Below, one piece after another: positions 1 to 6,390 of a stretch of 9,685 nt of DNA. Position 1 is the first letter of the stretch. Every line of letters starts with the position of its first letter. Source of the stretch: Sedimenticola sp. (lineage in GTDB: Bacteria > Pseudomonadota > Gammaproteobacteria > Chromatiales > Chromatiaceae); NCBI GenBank assembly GCA_030619405.1, contig JAUXBK010000088.1:1-9685 (forward strand), read 5' to 3'. Below the pieces are notes generated by a model. It was not told the DNA's origin, made no database searches, and worked only from the letters and a program-made list of their open reading frames with translations. The position numbers and the translations under genes were made by a program.

Positions 1-11
1 CTTGTTTTCAA

Positions 12-292
12 ATGTTTCTTCGTGCACTTCGTGGTGATTTTTTGTCTACATTCAGACATCACCATTTCCACTCAAAATCATCTCCATAATTAGACAGGAT
101 TAACATGATTTTCAGGAAGACATTGTACGAAAGACCTGTAAATCTTGAGCAATCCTGTTAATCCTGTCATTTTATTGCTCGGTCGATGGGCTGAACTTGC
201 CGTGAGTGTCCAATTATCGCCTGGGCACAAATATTTTTAGCTAAAAGCAATAAGTTATATATCCATGATCTCATCATGGTGTTGAGGTCTGA
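12..292. repeat. Composite intergenic repeat B, copy 1 (inverted relative to 3592-3830)
   Basis: Gene-free DNA made of recognisable blocks. A CTTCGTGCACTTCGTGGTG block lies at 17-35. An imperfect dyad at 93-110 and 151-168 has arms that pair with one mismatch. Then GAGTGTCCAATT (204-215), AGTTATATATCCATG (253-267) and TGTTGAGGTCTG (280-291) appear. On the opposite strand the same blocks recur in the same order at 3634-3825. A small hairpin (264-269 with 273-278) is kept in both copies. The DNA is AT-richer than the coding regions. Confidence 0.85.
93..168. repeat. Dyad of repeat B copy 1
   Basis: Left arm 93-110 (GACAGGATTAACATGATT) and right arm 151-168 (AATCCTGTTAATCCTGTC) form an 18-bp inverted repeat with one mismatch and a 40-nt spacer. 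Each arm contains two tandem copies of an AGGATTAAC-like unit. It could form a long hairpin in RNA or single-stranded DNA. It is not followed by a T-run, so it is not a clear terminator. Confidence 0.85.
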
Positions 293-403
293 CATTTAGA
301 GTTGCTGAGCTTTGATGCCCCGCGTCCCGCTTCGTCGTCTTGGTTCTGCCGGGGGCACCGGTTTTTTTTCCCGGGTGGGAGCGGGGCGCCGAGCGCCCGG
401 ACG

Positions 404-500
404 CTGGTTCCCACGCAGAGCGTGGGAACCAGATGGTTTTGGTGTTGGTTTTGATTTTGACTTTCCTAGGACCTCGGTCCTCGGTCCTAGGTCCTATCTT
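404..500. repeat. Repeat A copy 1: GGTTCCCACGC hairpin plus CCTAGGA-type heptamers
   Basis: A perfect 13-bp stem at 404-416/420-432 with loop AGA is followed by a T/G-rich spacer and then four 7-bp units at 465-492 (CCTAGGA, CCTCGGT, CCTCGGT, CCTAGGT), with a partial fifth. The block ends about 9 nt from the purH stop. An inverted copy lies at 5921-6000. Just to the left (384-398) is a smaller GGGCGC/GCGCCC hairpin. The stretch 293-403 holds nothing else I recognise. Confidence 0.88.
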
Positions 501-508
501 TCCTACCT

Positions 509-2068
509 CTAATGCCTGAAATGCCGCATCCCGGTGAACACCATGGCGATGTCGTGTTCGTCTGCCGCCGCGATCACCTCTTCGTCGCGCATGGATCCAC
601 CCGGCTGGATGACGGCCCGGATGCCGACGGCGGCCGCATTGTCCAGACCGTCACGGAACGGGAAGAAGGCATCCGAGGCCATCACCGACCCGGGTACCTC
701 CAGCCCCGCCTGCTCCGCCTTGATGGCGGCGATCCGGGCCGAATTGATGCGGCTCATCTGGCCGGCCCCGACACCGATGGTCATGCGGTCCCTGCCGTAG
801 ACGATGGCGTTGGATTTGACGAACTTGGCGATGCGCCAGGTAAACAGCAGGTCCTCCATCTCCTTTTCTGTGGGTGCCCGTCTGGTCACCACCTTGAGTT
901 CATTATAGAGCTGAAGGTCGGCATCCTGTACCAGCAGGCCGCCGTTGACCCGTTTGAAGTCCAGTCGGTGGATCGCTTCGCTGGTCCACTCGCCGCACTT
1001 CAGCAGGCGGACGTTTTTCTTGGTGGCAACCACCTCCTGCGCCGTTTCGGAGACGGAGGGGGCGATGATCACCTCCACGAACTGGCGGTCGATGATCGCC
1101 TGTGCCGTCTCCGCATCCAGCTCCCGGTTGCAGGCGATGATGCCGCCGAAGGCGGATTCCGGATCGGTGCTGTAGGCCCGCTCATAGGCCTGTTTCAGAT
1201 CCGATCCAATGGCGGCACCGCAGGGGTTGGCGTGTTTGACGATGACACAGGCGGCTCCCTCGCTGTACTGTTTGACGCACTCCAGGGCGGCATCGGTGTC
1301 GCCGATGTTGTTATAGGAGAGCGCCTTACCCTGGAGTTGCCGGGCTGTGGCAATGCAGACCTCCGGTTGCTCCCGCTCGATGAAGAAGGCCGCCTTCTGA
1401 TGCGGGTTCTCGCCATAACGCATGGTCTGTATCTGGTGAAACTGTAGATTGATGGTGCGTGGAAACTGTGTAACATCTCCCTCCAGACGGGTACCCAGAT
1501 AGTTGGCGATGGCGCCGTCGTAGTTGGCGGTGTGCTCGAAGGTCTTGACCGCGAGGTCGAAACGGGTGGAGGCCGTGACGGCGCCACCGTTCTCCTCCAT
1601 CTCGCTAAGCACCCGGTCGTAATCCGTCGTATCCACCACCACGGTGACGTCCGCATGGTTCTTGGCGGCGGCCCGCAACAGGGTGGGGCCACCGATGTCG
1701 ATATTATCGATGGCCGTGCCCAGGTCACAGTCCGGGTCGGCCACCGTCTGCTCGAACGGGTAGAGGTTGACGACGATCAGGTCGATGGGCTCGATCCCGT
1801 TCTCCAGCATCACCCGGTCGTCGGTGCCGCGGCGGCCGAGTATGCCACCGTGGATCCTGGGGTGGAGGGTCTTGACCCGCCCGTCCATCATCTCCGGAAA
1901 CCCGGTGTACTCAGAGACCTCGATTACCGGGACGTCGTTCTCGGTCAACAGACGGGTGGTACCGCCGGTAGAGAGTATCTCCACCCCGCGCCGGGAGAGT
2001 GAGCGGGCAAACTCAACAATGCCGCTTTTGTCGGATACGCTGATAAGGGCTCTTCGGATGATTGACAT
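509..2068 (-). CDS. purH: Bifunctional AICAR transformylase / IMP cyclohydrolase PurH
   Basis: Cytosolic enzyme of the last two steps of de novo IMP synthesis: formyl transfer from 10-formyl-THF to AICAR, then ring closure of FAICAR. The 519-residue protein has the usual family length. Residues 1-145 or so form the MGS-like cyclohydrolase domain, beginning MSIIRRALISVSDKSG and carrying DGRVKTLHP at 62-70. The rest is the transformylase domain, with RYGENPHQK at about 217-225 and the catalytic Lys-His pair in KHANPCG at about 278-284. The end MRHFRH is the family's normal C-terminus, so the gene is complete. The frame stays open 27 codons further upstream (to 2149), but the family N-terminus aligns at the ATG at 2068, so I use that. 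The start lies 107 nt after the fis stop, probably in the same transcript. The TAG stop is directly followed by repeat A; no purD follows in the remaining 508 bases. Identification is secure. Confidence 0.97.
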   Translation of the reverse strand: MSIIRRALISVSDKSGIVEFARSLSRRGVEILSTGGTTRLLTENDVPVIEVSEYTGFPEMMDGRVKTLHPRIHGGILGRRGTDDRVMLENGIEPIDLIVVNLYPFEQTVADPDCDLGTAIDNIDIGGPTLLRAAAKNHADVTVVVDTTDYDRVLSEMEENGGAVTASTRFDLAVKTFEHTANYDGAIANYLGTRLEGDVTQFPRTINLQFHQIQTMRYGENPHQKAAFFIEREQPEVCIATARQLQGKALSYNNIGDTDAALECVKQYSEGAACVIVKHANPCGAAIGSDLKQAYERAYSTDPESAFGGIIACNRELDAETAQAIIDRQFVEVIIAPSVSETAQEVVATKKNVRLLKCGEWTSEAIHRLDFKRVNGGLLVQDADLQLYNELKVVTRRAPTEKEMEDLLFTWRIAKFVKSNAIVYGRDRMTIGVGAGQMSRINSARIAAIKAEQAGLEVPGSVMASDAFFPFRDGLDNAAAVGIRAVIQPGGSMRDEEVIAAADEHDIAMVFTGMRHFRH

Positions 2069-2175
2069 GGTTTTGTCTCTGCTGGTATGGAATCTGATGT
2101 GGTCTGAGACCTGATCGGGTCGATTGGCTGTAACCGTCCAGGGGATCAATAGACATTCAGCCGCGGATTGACGCT

Positions 2176-2472
2176 TCAGCTCAGGTGGTAGAGGGCCAGT
2201 TTTTTACGCAGGGTGCTGCGGCTGATACCCAGCACCCGGGCCGCGCGTGTCTGGTTGCCCTCGGTGTGCTGCATCACTGTTTCGAACAGGGGTCGTTCCA
2301 CTTCTGTAATCACCATCTGGTAGATATCGGTGGCTGTGTAGCCGTCGAGTTGTCTGAAATAGCTGTTCAAGGCATCGCGGACGCACTCTTGTAATGGCTC
2401 CGTCTGTTTGCTTTTAGCCACGGTAAACTTCGCCGGGGGTTCTTTGTGGGCCGGAATGGCTTCCATTATCAT
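2176..2472 (-). CDS. fis: Nucleoid-associated DNA-binding protein Fis
   Basis: Small homodimeric nucleoid protein that bends DNA and controls rRNA, recombination and growth-phase genes. The 98 residues match the usual Fis length. The helical core covers about residues 25-70 (PLQECVRDALNSYFRQL, then DIYQMVITEVERPLFETVM). The C-terminal helix-turn-helix spans about 72-97 (GNQTRAARVLGISRSTLRKK). Its ATG overlaps the dusB stop in an ATGA (2469-2472), indicating translational coupling; dusB-fis is the classic gammaproteobacterial operon. A second in-frame ATG two codons downstream (2466) is possible, but the overlapping start fits coupling best. The divergent N-terminal 22 residues are normal, since this arm is variable in the family. 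Confidence 0.96.
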   Translation of the reverse strand: MIMEAIPAHKEPPAKFTVAKSKQTEPLQECVRDALNSYFRQLDGYTATDIYQMVITEVERPLFETVMQHTEGNQTRAARVLGISRSTLRKKLALYHLS

Positions 2473-3455
2473 GCTGCCAACTCCTCTCTCTGCTCCAGCC
2501 GGTGGAAGAACTCTCTCACCTGGGTGAGCTGTTCCCCGGCCTGTTCTGTTTTATTGATTCGTTTTCTGAACTCTGCCCCATCCGGGTAGCCCTTGCTGTA
2601 CCAGGCGATATGCTTGCGTGCCACCCGCAGCCCCTGCGCCGTACCATAAAAGGCGTAGAGGTTTTTCAGGTGGGTGCAAAGCAGGCCGCAGACCCATTCT
2701 GGCCCCGGCCTTGGCAGACTCTCACCGGTTTCGAGGTAGTACAGGATCTCCCGGAATATCCAGGGCCTGCCCTGGGCAGCACGGCCGATCATGATGGCGT
2801 CCGCGCCGGTCTGCCCGAGCACCCGGGCTGCTTTCTCCGGTCCATCGATATCGCCGTTGGCGATTACCGGTATCGCCACCGCTTGCTTTATCGCGCGGAT
2901 GGTGTGGTACTCCGCGTTGCCGCTGAACCCGCAGGCCCGGGTGCGACCATGTACCGCCACTGCCTGTATGCCTTCCGCTTCCGCAATCTGTGCGATGCGT
3001 ACGCCGTTGCGCTCTTCCGGGGACCATCCGGTGCGGATCTTGAGGGTTACCGGTACGTCGACCGCCCTGACCACCGCATGGAGTATCCGGCCCACCAGCC
3101 GTTCGTCCCGCAACAGGGCAGACCCGGCATCGACCCGGCACACCTTCTTTGCCGGACAACCCATGTTGATATCGATGATCTGGGCGCCGTGCCCAAGGTT
3201 GACCCTCGCCGCCTCCGCCATGCAGCCTGGATCGGAGCCGAGAATCTGTACCGAGATGGGACCGGACTCACCGGCGAAGTCGAGACGGCGTATGGTCTTG
3301 GGATTGCCCCAGAGCGCCGAGTTGGCGGAGACCATCTCCGACACGGCCAGACCGGCCCCGAGCTGTCGGCACAACTGCCGGAACGGGCGATCTGTGACCC
3401 CGGCCATGGGTGCCAGAATCAGGTTGTTGGACAGTTGGTGAGGTCCGATGTGCAT
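2469..3455 (-). CDS. dusB: tRNA-dihydrouridine synthase B
   Basis: FMN- and NADPH-dependent enzyme that reduces uridines in the tRNA D-loop. The 328 residues form a TIM barrel followed by a helical tRNA-binding tail (about 245-328). Visible landmarks are the FMN-binding start LAPMAGVTDRPFR (14-26), the active-site loop NMGCPAKKVC with catalytic Cys100, the conserved lysine in TLKIRTGW (Lys139), VHGRTR with His169, ANGDIDG (199-205) for phosphate binding, and MIGRAAQGRPWIF. The ATG at 3455 has a modest GGA-type ribosome site about 7 nt upstream. It is the first gene of dusB-fis and probably purH. Upstream lies a 459-nt gap with repeat B2, so this operon probably has its own promoter. The Dus assignment is secure; the B subtype rests on sequence feel plus the fis linkage. 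Confidence 0.96.
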   Translation of the reverse strand: MHIGPHQLSNNLILAPMAGVTDRPFRQLCRQLGAGLAVSEMVSANSALWGNPKTIRRLDFAGESGPISVQILGSDPGCMAEAARVNLGHGAQIIDINMGCPAKKVCRVDAGSALLRDERLVGRILHAVVRAVDVPVTLKIRTGWSPEERNGVRIAQIAEAEGIQAVAVHGRTRACGFSGNAEYHTIRAIKQAVAIPVIANGDIDGPEKAARVLGQTGADAIMIGRAAQGRPWIFREILYYLETGESLPRPGPEWVCGLLCTHLKNLYAFYGTAQGLRVARKHIAWYSKGYPDGAEFRKRINKTEQAGEQLTQVREFFHRLEQREELAA

Positions 3456-3496
3456 CTATTCCAGGGATGTTACGGCCGGTTGCGGAAAAGACCTCC

Positions 3497-3524
3497 ATAT
3501 TACGATGAAATGGTAGGCAGGCAA
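3497..3524 (-). promoter_or_regulatory. Possible sigma-70 promoter for dusB-fis-purH
   Basis: On the minus strand, TTGCCT (3524-3519) and TAATAT (3502-3497) are separated by 16 nt, giving a start near 3490 and a leader of about 35 nt to dusB. Each hexamer matches the consensus at only 4 of 6 positions. The location, directly upstream of the operon's first gene and downstream of a repeat block, is what makes it plausible. Confidence 0.3.
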
Positions 3525-3591
3525 AGCTTGAAGAGCTTATTTCAGCAATTCTCAATGTGGCAACATAGTGCAAACATCTAACCAAGTTTTT

Positions 3592-3830
3592 CACCACGAA
3601 GGACACGAAGAGCACGAAGAATTCTTGTTTTTACAGACCTCAACATCATGGTTAAACCATGGATATATAACTCATTGGTTTTAATAAAAAAAATATATTT
3701 TCAGACAAAAATTGGACACTCTGCAACGACTGCAGCCCGTTGCCGGCAATAAAAAATGACAGGATTAACAGGATTTACAAGATTACATAAACCTGTAAAT
3801 CCTGCGCAATCCTGTTAATCCTGTCGATTT
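3592..3830. repeat. Composite intergenic repeat B, copy 2 (inverted relative to 12-292)
   Basis: The block starts with a CACGAAG-type repeat (3592-3621: CACCACGAAGG, ACACGAAG, AGCACGAAG). Next come CAGACCTCAACA (3634-3645), the hairpin CATGGTTAAACCATG (3647-3661), ATATATAACT, AATTGGACACTC (3710-3721) and the dyad at 3758-3825. Blocks from 3634 onwards match the reverse complement of 151-292 in order and spacing. The CACGAAG part sits on the other side of the dyad compared with copy 1, so the element is modular. It fills the gap between the DUF3426 gene and dusB. The remainder of the gap (3831-3914) shows nothing I recognise. Confidence 0.87.
3758..3825. repeat. Dyad of repeat B copy 2
   Basis: Perfect 18-bp inverted repeat: GACAGGATTAACAGGATT (3758-3775) and AATCCTGTTAATCCTGTC (3808-3825), spacer 32 nt. 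The spacer continues the theme with a further unit on each side (CAGGATTTAC and GTAAATCCTG overlap the arms), so two alternative registers of pairing exist. No T-run follows on either strand. Confidence 0.9.
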
Positions 3831-3914
3831 ATTGAGACGACTTTAAACGGAAATGGCGAGGTCTGCATTTAGTGTGGTCAGCAGCGCCACAGAATTGTGC
3901 GGCCCGGTGCGGTT

Positions 3915-5003
3915 TCAGAAGAACAGGAACTCGAAACCGGTGGCTTGCGTTCCCGGGTCTTCCGCCAGCAGATCCACCGTTACCGATTCGCCGGGCCGGA
4001 TAAGTGAGTGGTCACTCGTTGTGGGGCAGGCATATTCGCCGGGATTGAAGTTGCGGCGTGCAATGAGCTGTTCGTCGCTGCGATAGAGATTCAACAGGAT
4101 TCGGGGGCAGGGTTGGGGAAAATCTGCCTGGTTGGTAAAGGTGAGATGTATCTGCAGTGCATTCGGGATATCAGGATGGAGAGTGATCGATCGTTCCACC
4201 ACTTTCAGCAGGGCGGGTTGTTTTCGGGGTGAGAGTTCGCATTTCGCCCACTGACAGAACCATTCCAGTGCCGGCCGTGTCTGTGGGTAGTGCCGAAGCA
4301 GCCGATCCCGCCCTTGCCATGCCAGCTGTCCCAGGGCGGTCATCAGCAGGAGCAGAATGGCCAGGGTCCAGAACAGGGTATTCCAGCCGGATCGGCGACC
4401 TGCGGGAAAAGGCCCCGGTGCAGGTTCTGTTGGTTGAAGCTCCGGCAGTCCATGGTCTATTTCGAATGGGGGCGGCGGCCTCCCCTCCGCCTGGGTATCG
4501 GGTATCTGCAACAGGTCGTGGGTTTTGCCGCGAGCCACCGCCGGGCTTGGCCGCCCTGCAGCGGGGGATTGCAGCTGCCCGACCTCGAGCAGATCGTCCT
4601 GGAGCCGATCGGGAATCTCCCAGAGCAGGTCCGGATCCTCTTTCGGTGCCCGGCGTTCTGTAGCCGGATCGAACTGGAACGGGGGCTCCCATTCGGTTGC
4701 GTGGGGCGTCTCCCCGGCGCCACTGGTCTCGAACAGCTGGGCCAGGGAGATCTCGTCCTGGCCTGCTGCAGACACGGCAGGCTGTTCAACGCTGGCCTGG
4801 TATTCGGCGGCCGCGGGTTCTGCGGGCAGCCCTGAGTTTCCAGTGGACGAGCCGGGGGGGAGGATGGCAGGTGCATCCTGGAGATGCTCTACCGCATTGA
4901 AGATCTCGCTGCAACGGCAGCATCGCACCTGCCCGCCCGCGGCCCGGAGCTGCTCTGCATGGATGCGAAACTGGGTCTGGCAATGGGGACACTGGGTATA
5001 CAT
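3915..5003 (-). CDS. Zinc-ribbon, single-pass membrane protein with C-terminal DUF3426 domain
   Basis: 362 residues in three parts. Residues 1-40 are an MJ0042-type zinc ribbon: CPHC at 5-8 and a second pair in VRCCRC, with Cys28 and Cys31 as likely ligands and Cys29 an extra cysteine where glycine is common. Residues 41-205 are a Pro/Ala/Glu-rich, low-complexity and probably disordered linker with many acidic residues. A membrane helix follows at about 207-228 (WTLAILLLLMTALGQLAW), then a DUF3426-like domain (about 235-362) that would be outside the cytoplasm if the zinc ribbon is inside. Proteins of this design are regularly found beside prmA in proteobacteria; their role is unknown and I do not assign one. 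The ATG lies 30 nt after the prmA stop, so the two are likely co-transcribed. No intrinsic terminator was found after the stop. Confidence 0.9.
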   Translation of the reverse strand: MYTQCPHCQTQFRIHAEQLRAAGGQVRCCRCSEIFNAVEHLQDAPAILPPGSSTGNSGLPAEPAAAEYQASVEQPAVSAAGQDEISLAQLFETSGAGETPHATEWEPPFQFDPATERRAPKEDPDLLWEIPDRLQDDLLEVGQLQSPAAGRPSPAVARGKTHDLLQIPDTQAEGRPPPPFEIDHGLPELQPTEPAPGPFPAGRRSGWNTLFWTLAILLLLMTALGQLAWQGRDRLLRHYPQTRPALEWFCQWAKCELSPRKQPALLKVVERSITLHPDIPNALQIHLTFTNQADFPQPCPRILLNLYRSDEQLIARRNFNPGEYACPTTSDHSLIRPGESVTVDLLAEDPGTQATGFEFLFF

Positions 5004-5033
5004 GCTGTGGTCAGGCTATCCCGTCGCTGTCGT

Positions 5034-5912
5034 TTACCGGCGCCGTCCCTGCAGCAGCACCCAGTCACCGAGTACTGTCGGCGGGGCGATCTGGAAGTCG
5101 CCGGCGTAGGCCTTGCGCACTTCTGTCGTCTGCTCTATCAGGATGCCTGACAGGGCGATGCTGCCCCCGCGCATCGTGTGAGCGGCGATTTCCGGCTCCA
5201 GTTCGATCAAGGTGCCAGCCAGTATGTTTGCCAGAACCATATCATATCGATCCCTGGGAAGCCGGCTGTTGTCGTAGACCTGCAGTCTGTCGGACACCCG
5301 GTTTTTTTCTGCGTTCCGGCGGGTCGCCTCCAGCGCCTGGGGGTCGTGGTCGATGGCCGTTACCCGTGCCGCCCCCAGTTTGAGTGCGGCCACCGACAGG
5401 ATGCCGGAGCCGCAACCGAAATCCAGCAGGGTCTTGTCCTGGAGCCCGGCACTATCCAGCCACTGCAGGCAGAGTGAGGTGGTGGGGTGGGTGCCGGTGC
5501 CGAACGCGAGTCCGGGATCGAGTTGCACCACAACGGCATCGTTTGCCTGTGGTTGCCGGCCGTCCGGGCAGACCCACAGCCGCTGTCCGAATCGCATCGG
5601 GTGGAACTCGTCCATCCAGGCGCGTTCCCATACCTGCTCTTCCAGCCGCTCGAGCTGCAGGTCTCGGTCGACATCCATAATCAGTTGCCGTGCGATCTCA
5701 CCGCGCAGCAGATCGCCGTCTGCGTTGCCGGGGAACAGGGCGGTAACCCGGGTCCGCTGCCACAGCGGGGATTCGCCAGGGGCGGGTTCCAGCAGAGGCT
5801 CGTCTGCCGCGTCCCTCAGGGTGACCGACAGTGCACCCAGGTTCTCGAACAGCAGTTCGACCAGGGGGGCTTTCTCCCTGTCGGTGGTCAGGTGCAGCTG
5901 CAGCCAGGGCAT
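5034..5912 (-). CDS. prmA: Ribosomal protein L11 methyltransferase PrmA
   Basis: SAM-dependent methyltransferase that trimethylates ribosomal protein L11. The 292 residues match the family length. The N-terminal substrate-binding domain starts MPWLQLHL, the family's usual opening, so the ATG at 5912 is the right start. The linker carries LDPGLAFGTGTHPTT (131-145). The Rossmann-like SAM fold has motif I in LLDFGCGSGILSVAALKLG (162-180), the acidic motif II residue in TAIDHD (Asp188) and motif IV in VLANILAGTL (227-235). The usual upstream neighbour accC is missing. Instead the leader is repeat A2, which ends 8 nt before the start codon. The bases just before ATG read CCTCTCTTC on the coding strand, with no visible Shine-Dalgarno sequence, so translation initiation may be weak or unusual. 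Confidence 0.96.
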   Translation of the reverse strand: MPWLQLHLTTDREKAPLVELLFENLGALSVTLRDAADEPLLEPAPGESPLWQRTRVTALFPGNADGDLLRGEIARQLIMDVDRDLQLERLEEQVWERAWMDEFHPMRFGQRLWVCPDGRQPQANDAVVVQLDPGLAFGTGTHPTTSLCLQWLDSAGLQDKTLLDFGCGSGILSVAALKLGAARVTAIDHDPQALEATRRNAEKNRVSDRLQVYDNSRLPRDRYDMVLANILAGTLIELEPEIAAHTMRGGSIALSGILIEQTTEVRKAYAGDFQIAPPTVLGDWVLLQGRRR

Positions 5913-5920
5913 GAAGAGAG

Positions 5921-6000
5921 GTACTAGGTCCTAGGTCCTAAGGTACTAGGAAAAAACCAAGCCCAGGCTTCCTCTGGTTCCCACGCTCCGCGTGGGAACC
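5921..6000. repeat. Repeat A copy 2 (inverted): heptamers plus GGTTCCCACGC hairpin
   Basis: Heptamer-like units with TAGGTCC/TACTAGG content run from 5921 to 5950. After a 25-nt spacer follows a perfect 11-bp stem at 5976-5986/5990-6000 with loop TCC. Order and orientation are the reverse of copy 1 at 404-500. The heptamers begin 8 nt upstream of the prmA start codon, so the repeat forms the prmA leader. Confidence 0.88.
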
Positions 6001-6061
6001 CATGCCAGCCAAGCAGGATAGCTCACCGCATCCTACGCTCAGTTTGCTGCACGTCATAGCA

Positions 6062-6326
6062 CTAGGAGCCTGTCCGAGAATAGAGAACCTACTCGGCAAT
6101 TGCTCCTGCATTGCTCTAACTACCTACATCCATGTAGGCGTGCGGAAAACCCATTTTGGCCAGATTTCCCGATTAAATTCGTTAAATATGTCCAATATTC
6201 GCCTCATTTAATCGAAAAATCTGACTCAAAATGGATTCCCCTCGCTACGACCACCATGGATGGCGGAAGTGCCGGTTTTGCAGGAGCAATAAACCGGCCG
6301 GCCCCTATTCTCGGACAGGCTCCTAG
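6062..6326. mobile_element. MITE-like near-palindromic element
   Basis: A 265-bp element whose ends are perfect 22-bp inverted repeats at 6062-6083 and 6305-6326, with core GAGCCTGTCCGAGAATAG. The outermost CTAG on each side is palindromic and may be a 4-bp target duplication, leaving a 257-bp element. Further nested inverted pairs lie inside: ATTGCTCCTGC 6099-6109 with 6280-6290, CCATTTTG 6151-6158 with 6227-6234, CAGATTT 6161-6167 with 6217-6223, and CGATTAAAT 6170-6178 with 6206-6214. The whole element can fold into one long stem. No credible coding frame is inside, so any movement would need a transposase in trans. The short flanks (6001-6061 and 6327-6390) hold nothing I recognise. Confidence 0.82.
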
Positions 6327-6390
6327 AGCGCTTGGCGATGCTCATCCCGCCACTCCGGATACTGAAAAAGGGCGTTGAATTTCCCATTCT

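Noticed and set aside
93..168. Repeat B dyads as CRISPR or intrinsic terminators
   Set aside because: There are only two arms per locus with no regular repeat-spacer array, and no T-run follows the arms on either strand.
350..371. T8 run after a GC-rich stretch as a plus-strand terminator
   Set aside because: The upstream stem is only about 4 bp and no plus-strand gene precedes it.
312..512. Short plus-strand frame after repeat B1
   Set aside because: It runs through the repeat A hairpin and heptamers (low-complexity translation), so it is repeat DNA rather than a gene.
512..1447. Long open frame (311 codons) on the plus strand opposite purH
   Set aside because: It lies wholly antisense to a secure, full-length purH, has no ribosome site and no recognisable protein pattern; high-GC codon structure produces such shadows.
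2069..2175. Separate promoter or regulatory RNA (for example a purine riboswitch) between fis and purH
   Set aside because: I found no conserved riboswitch core, PurR-like palindrome or convincing promoter in these 107 bases; simple co-transcription is the easier reading.
2502..3581. 359-codon plus-strand frame opposite dusB
   Set aside because: It is antisense to the conserved Dus domain and its composition is that of a mirrored frame.
6002..6378. Two short plus-strand frames in the prmA upstream gap
   Set aside because: They coincide with the MITE-like palindrome and have no ribosome site or protein-like pattern.
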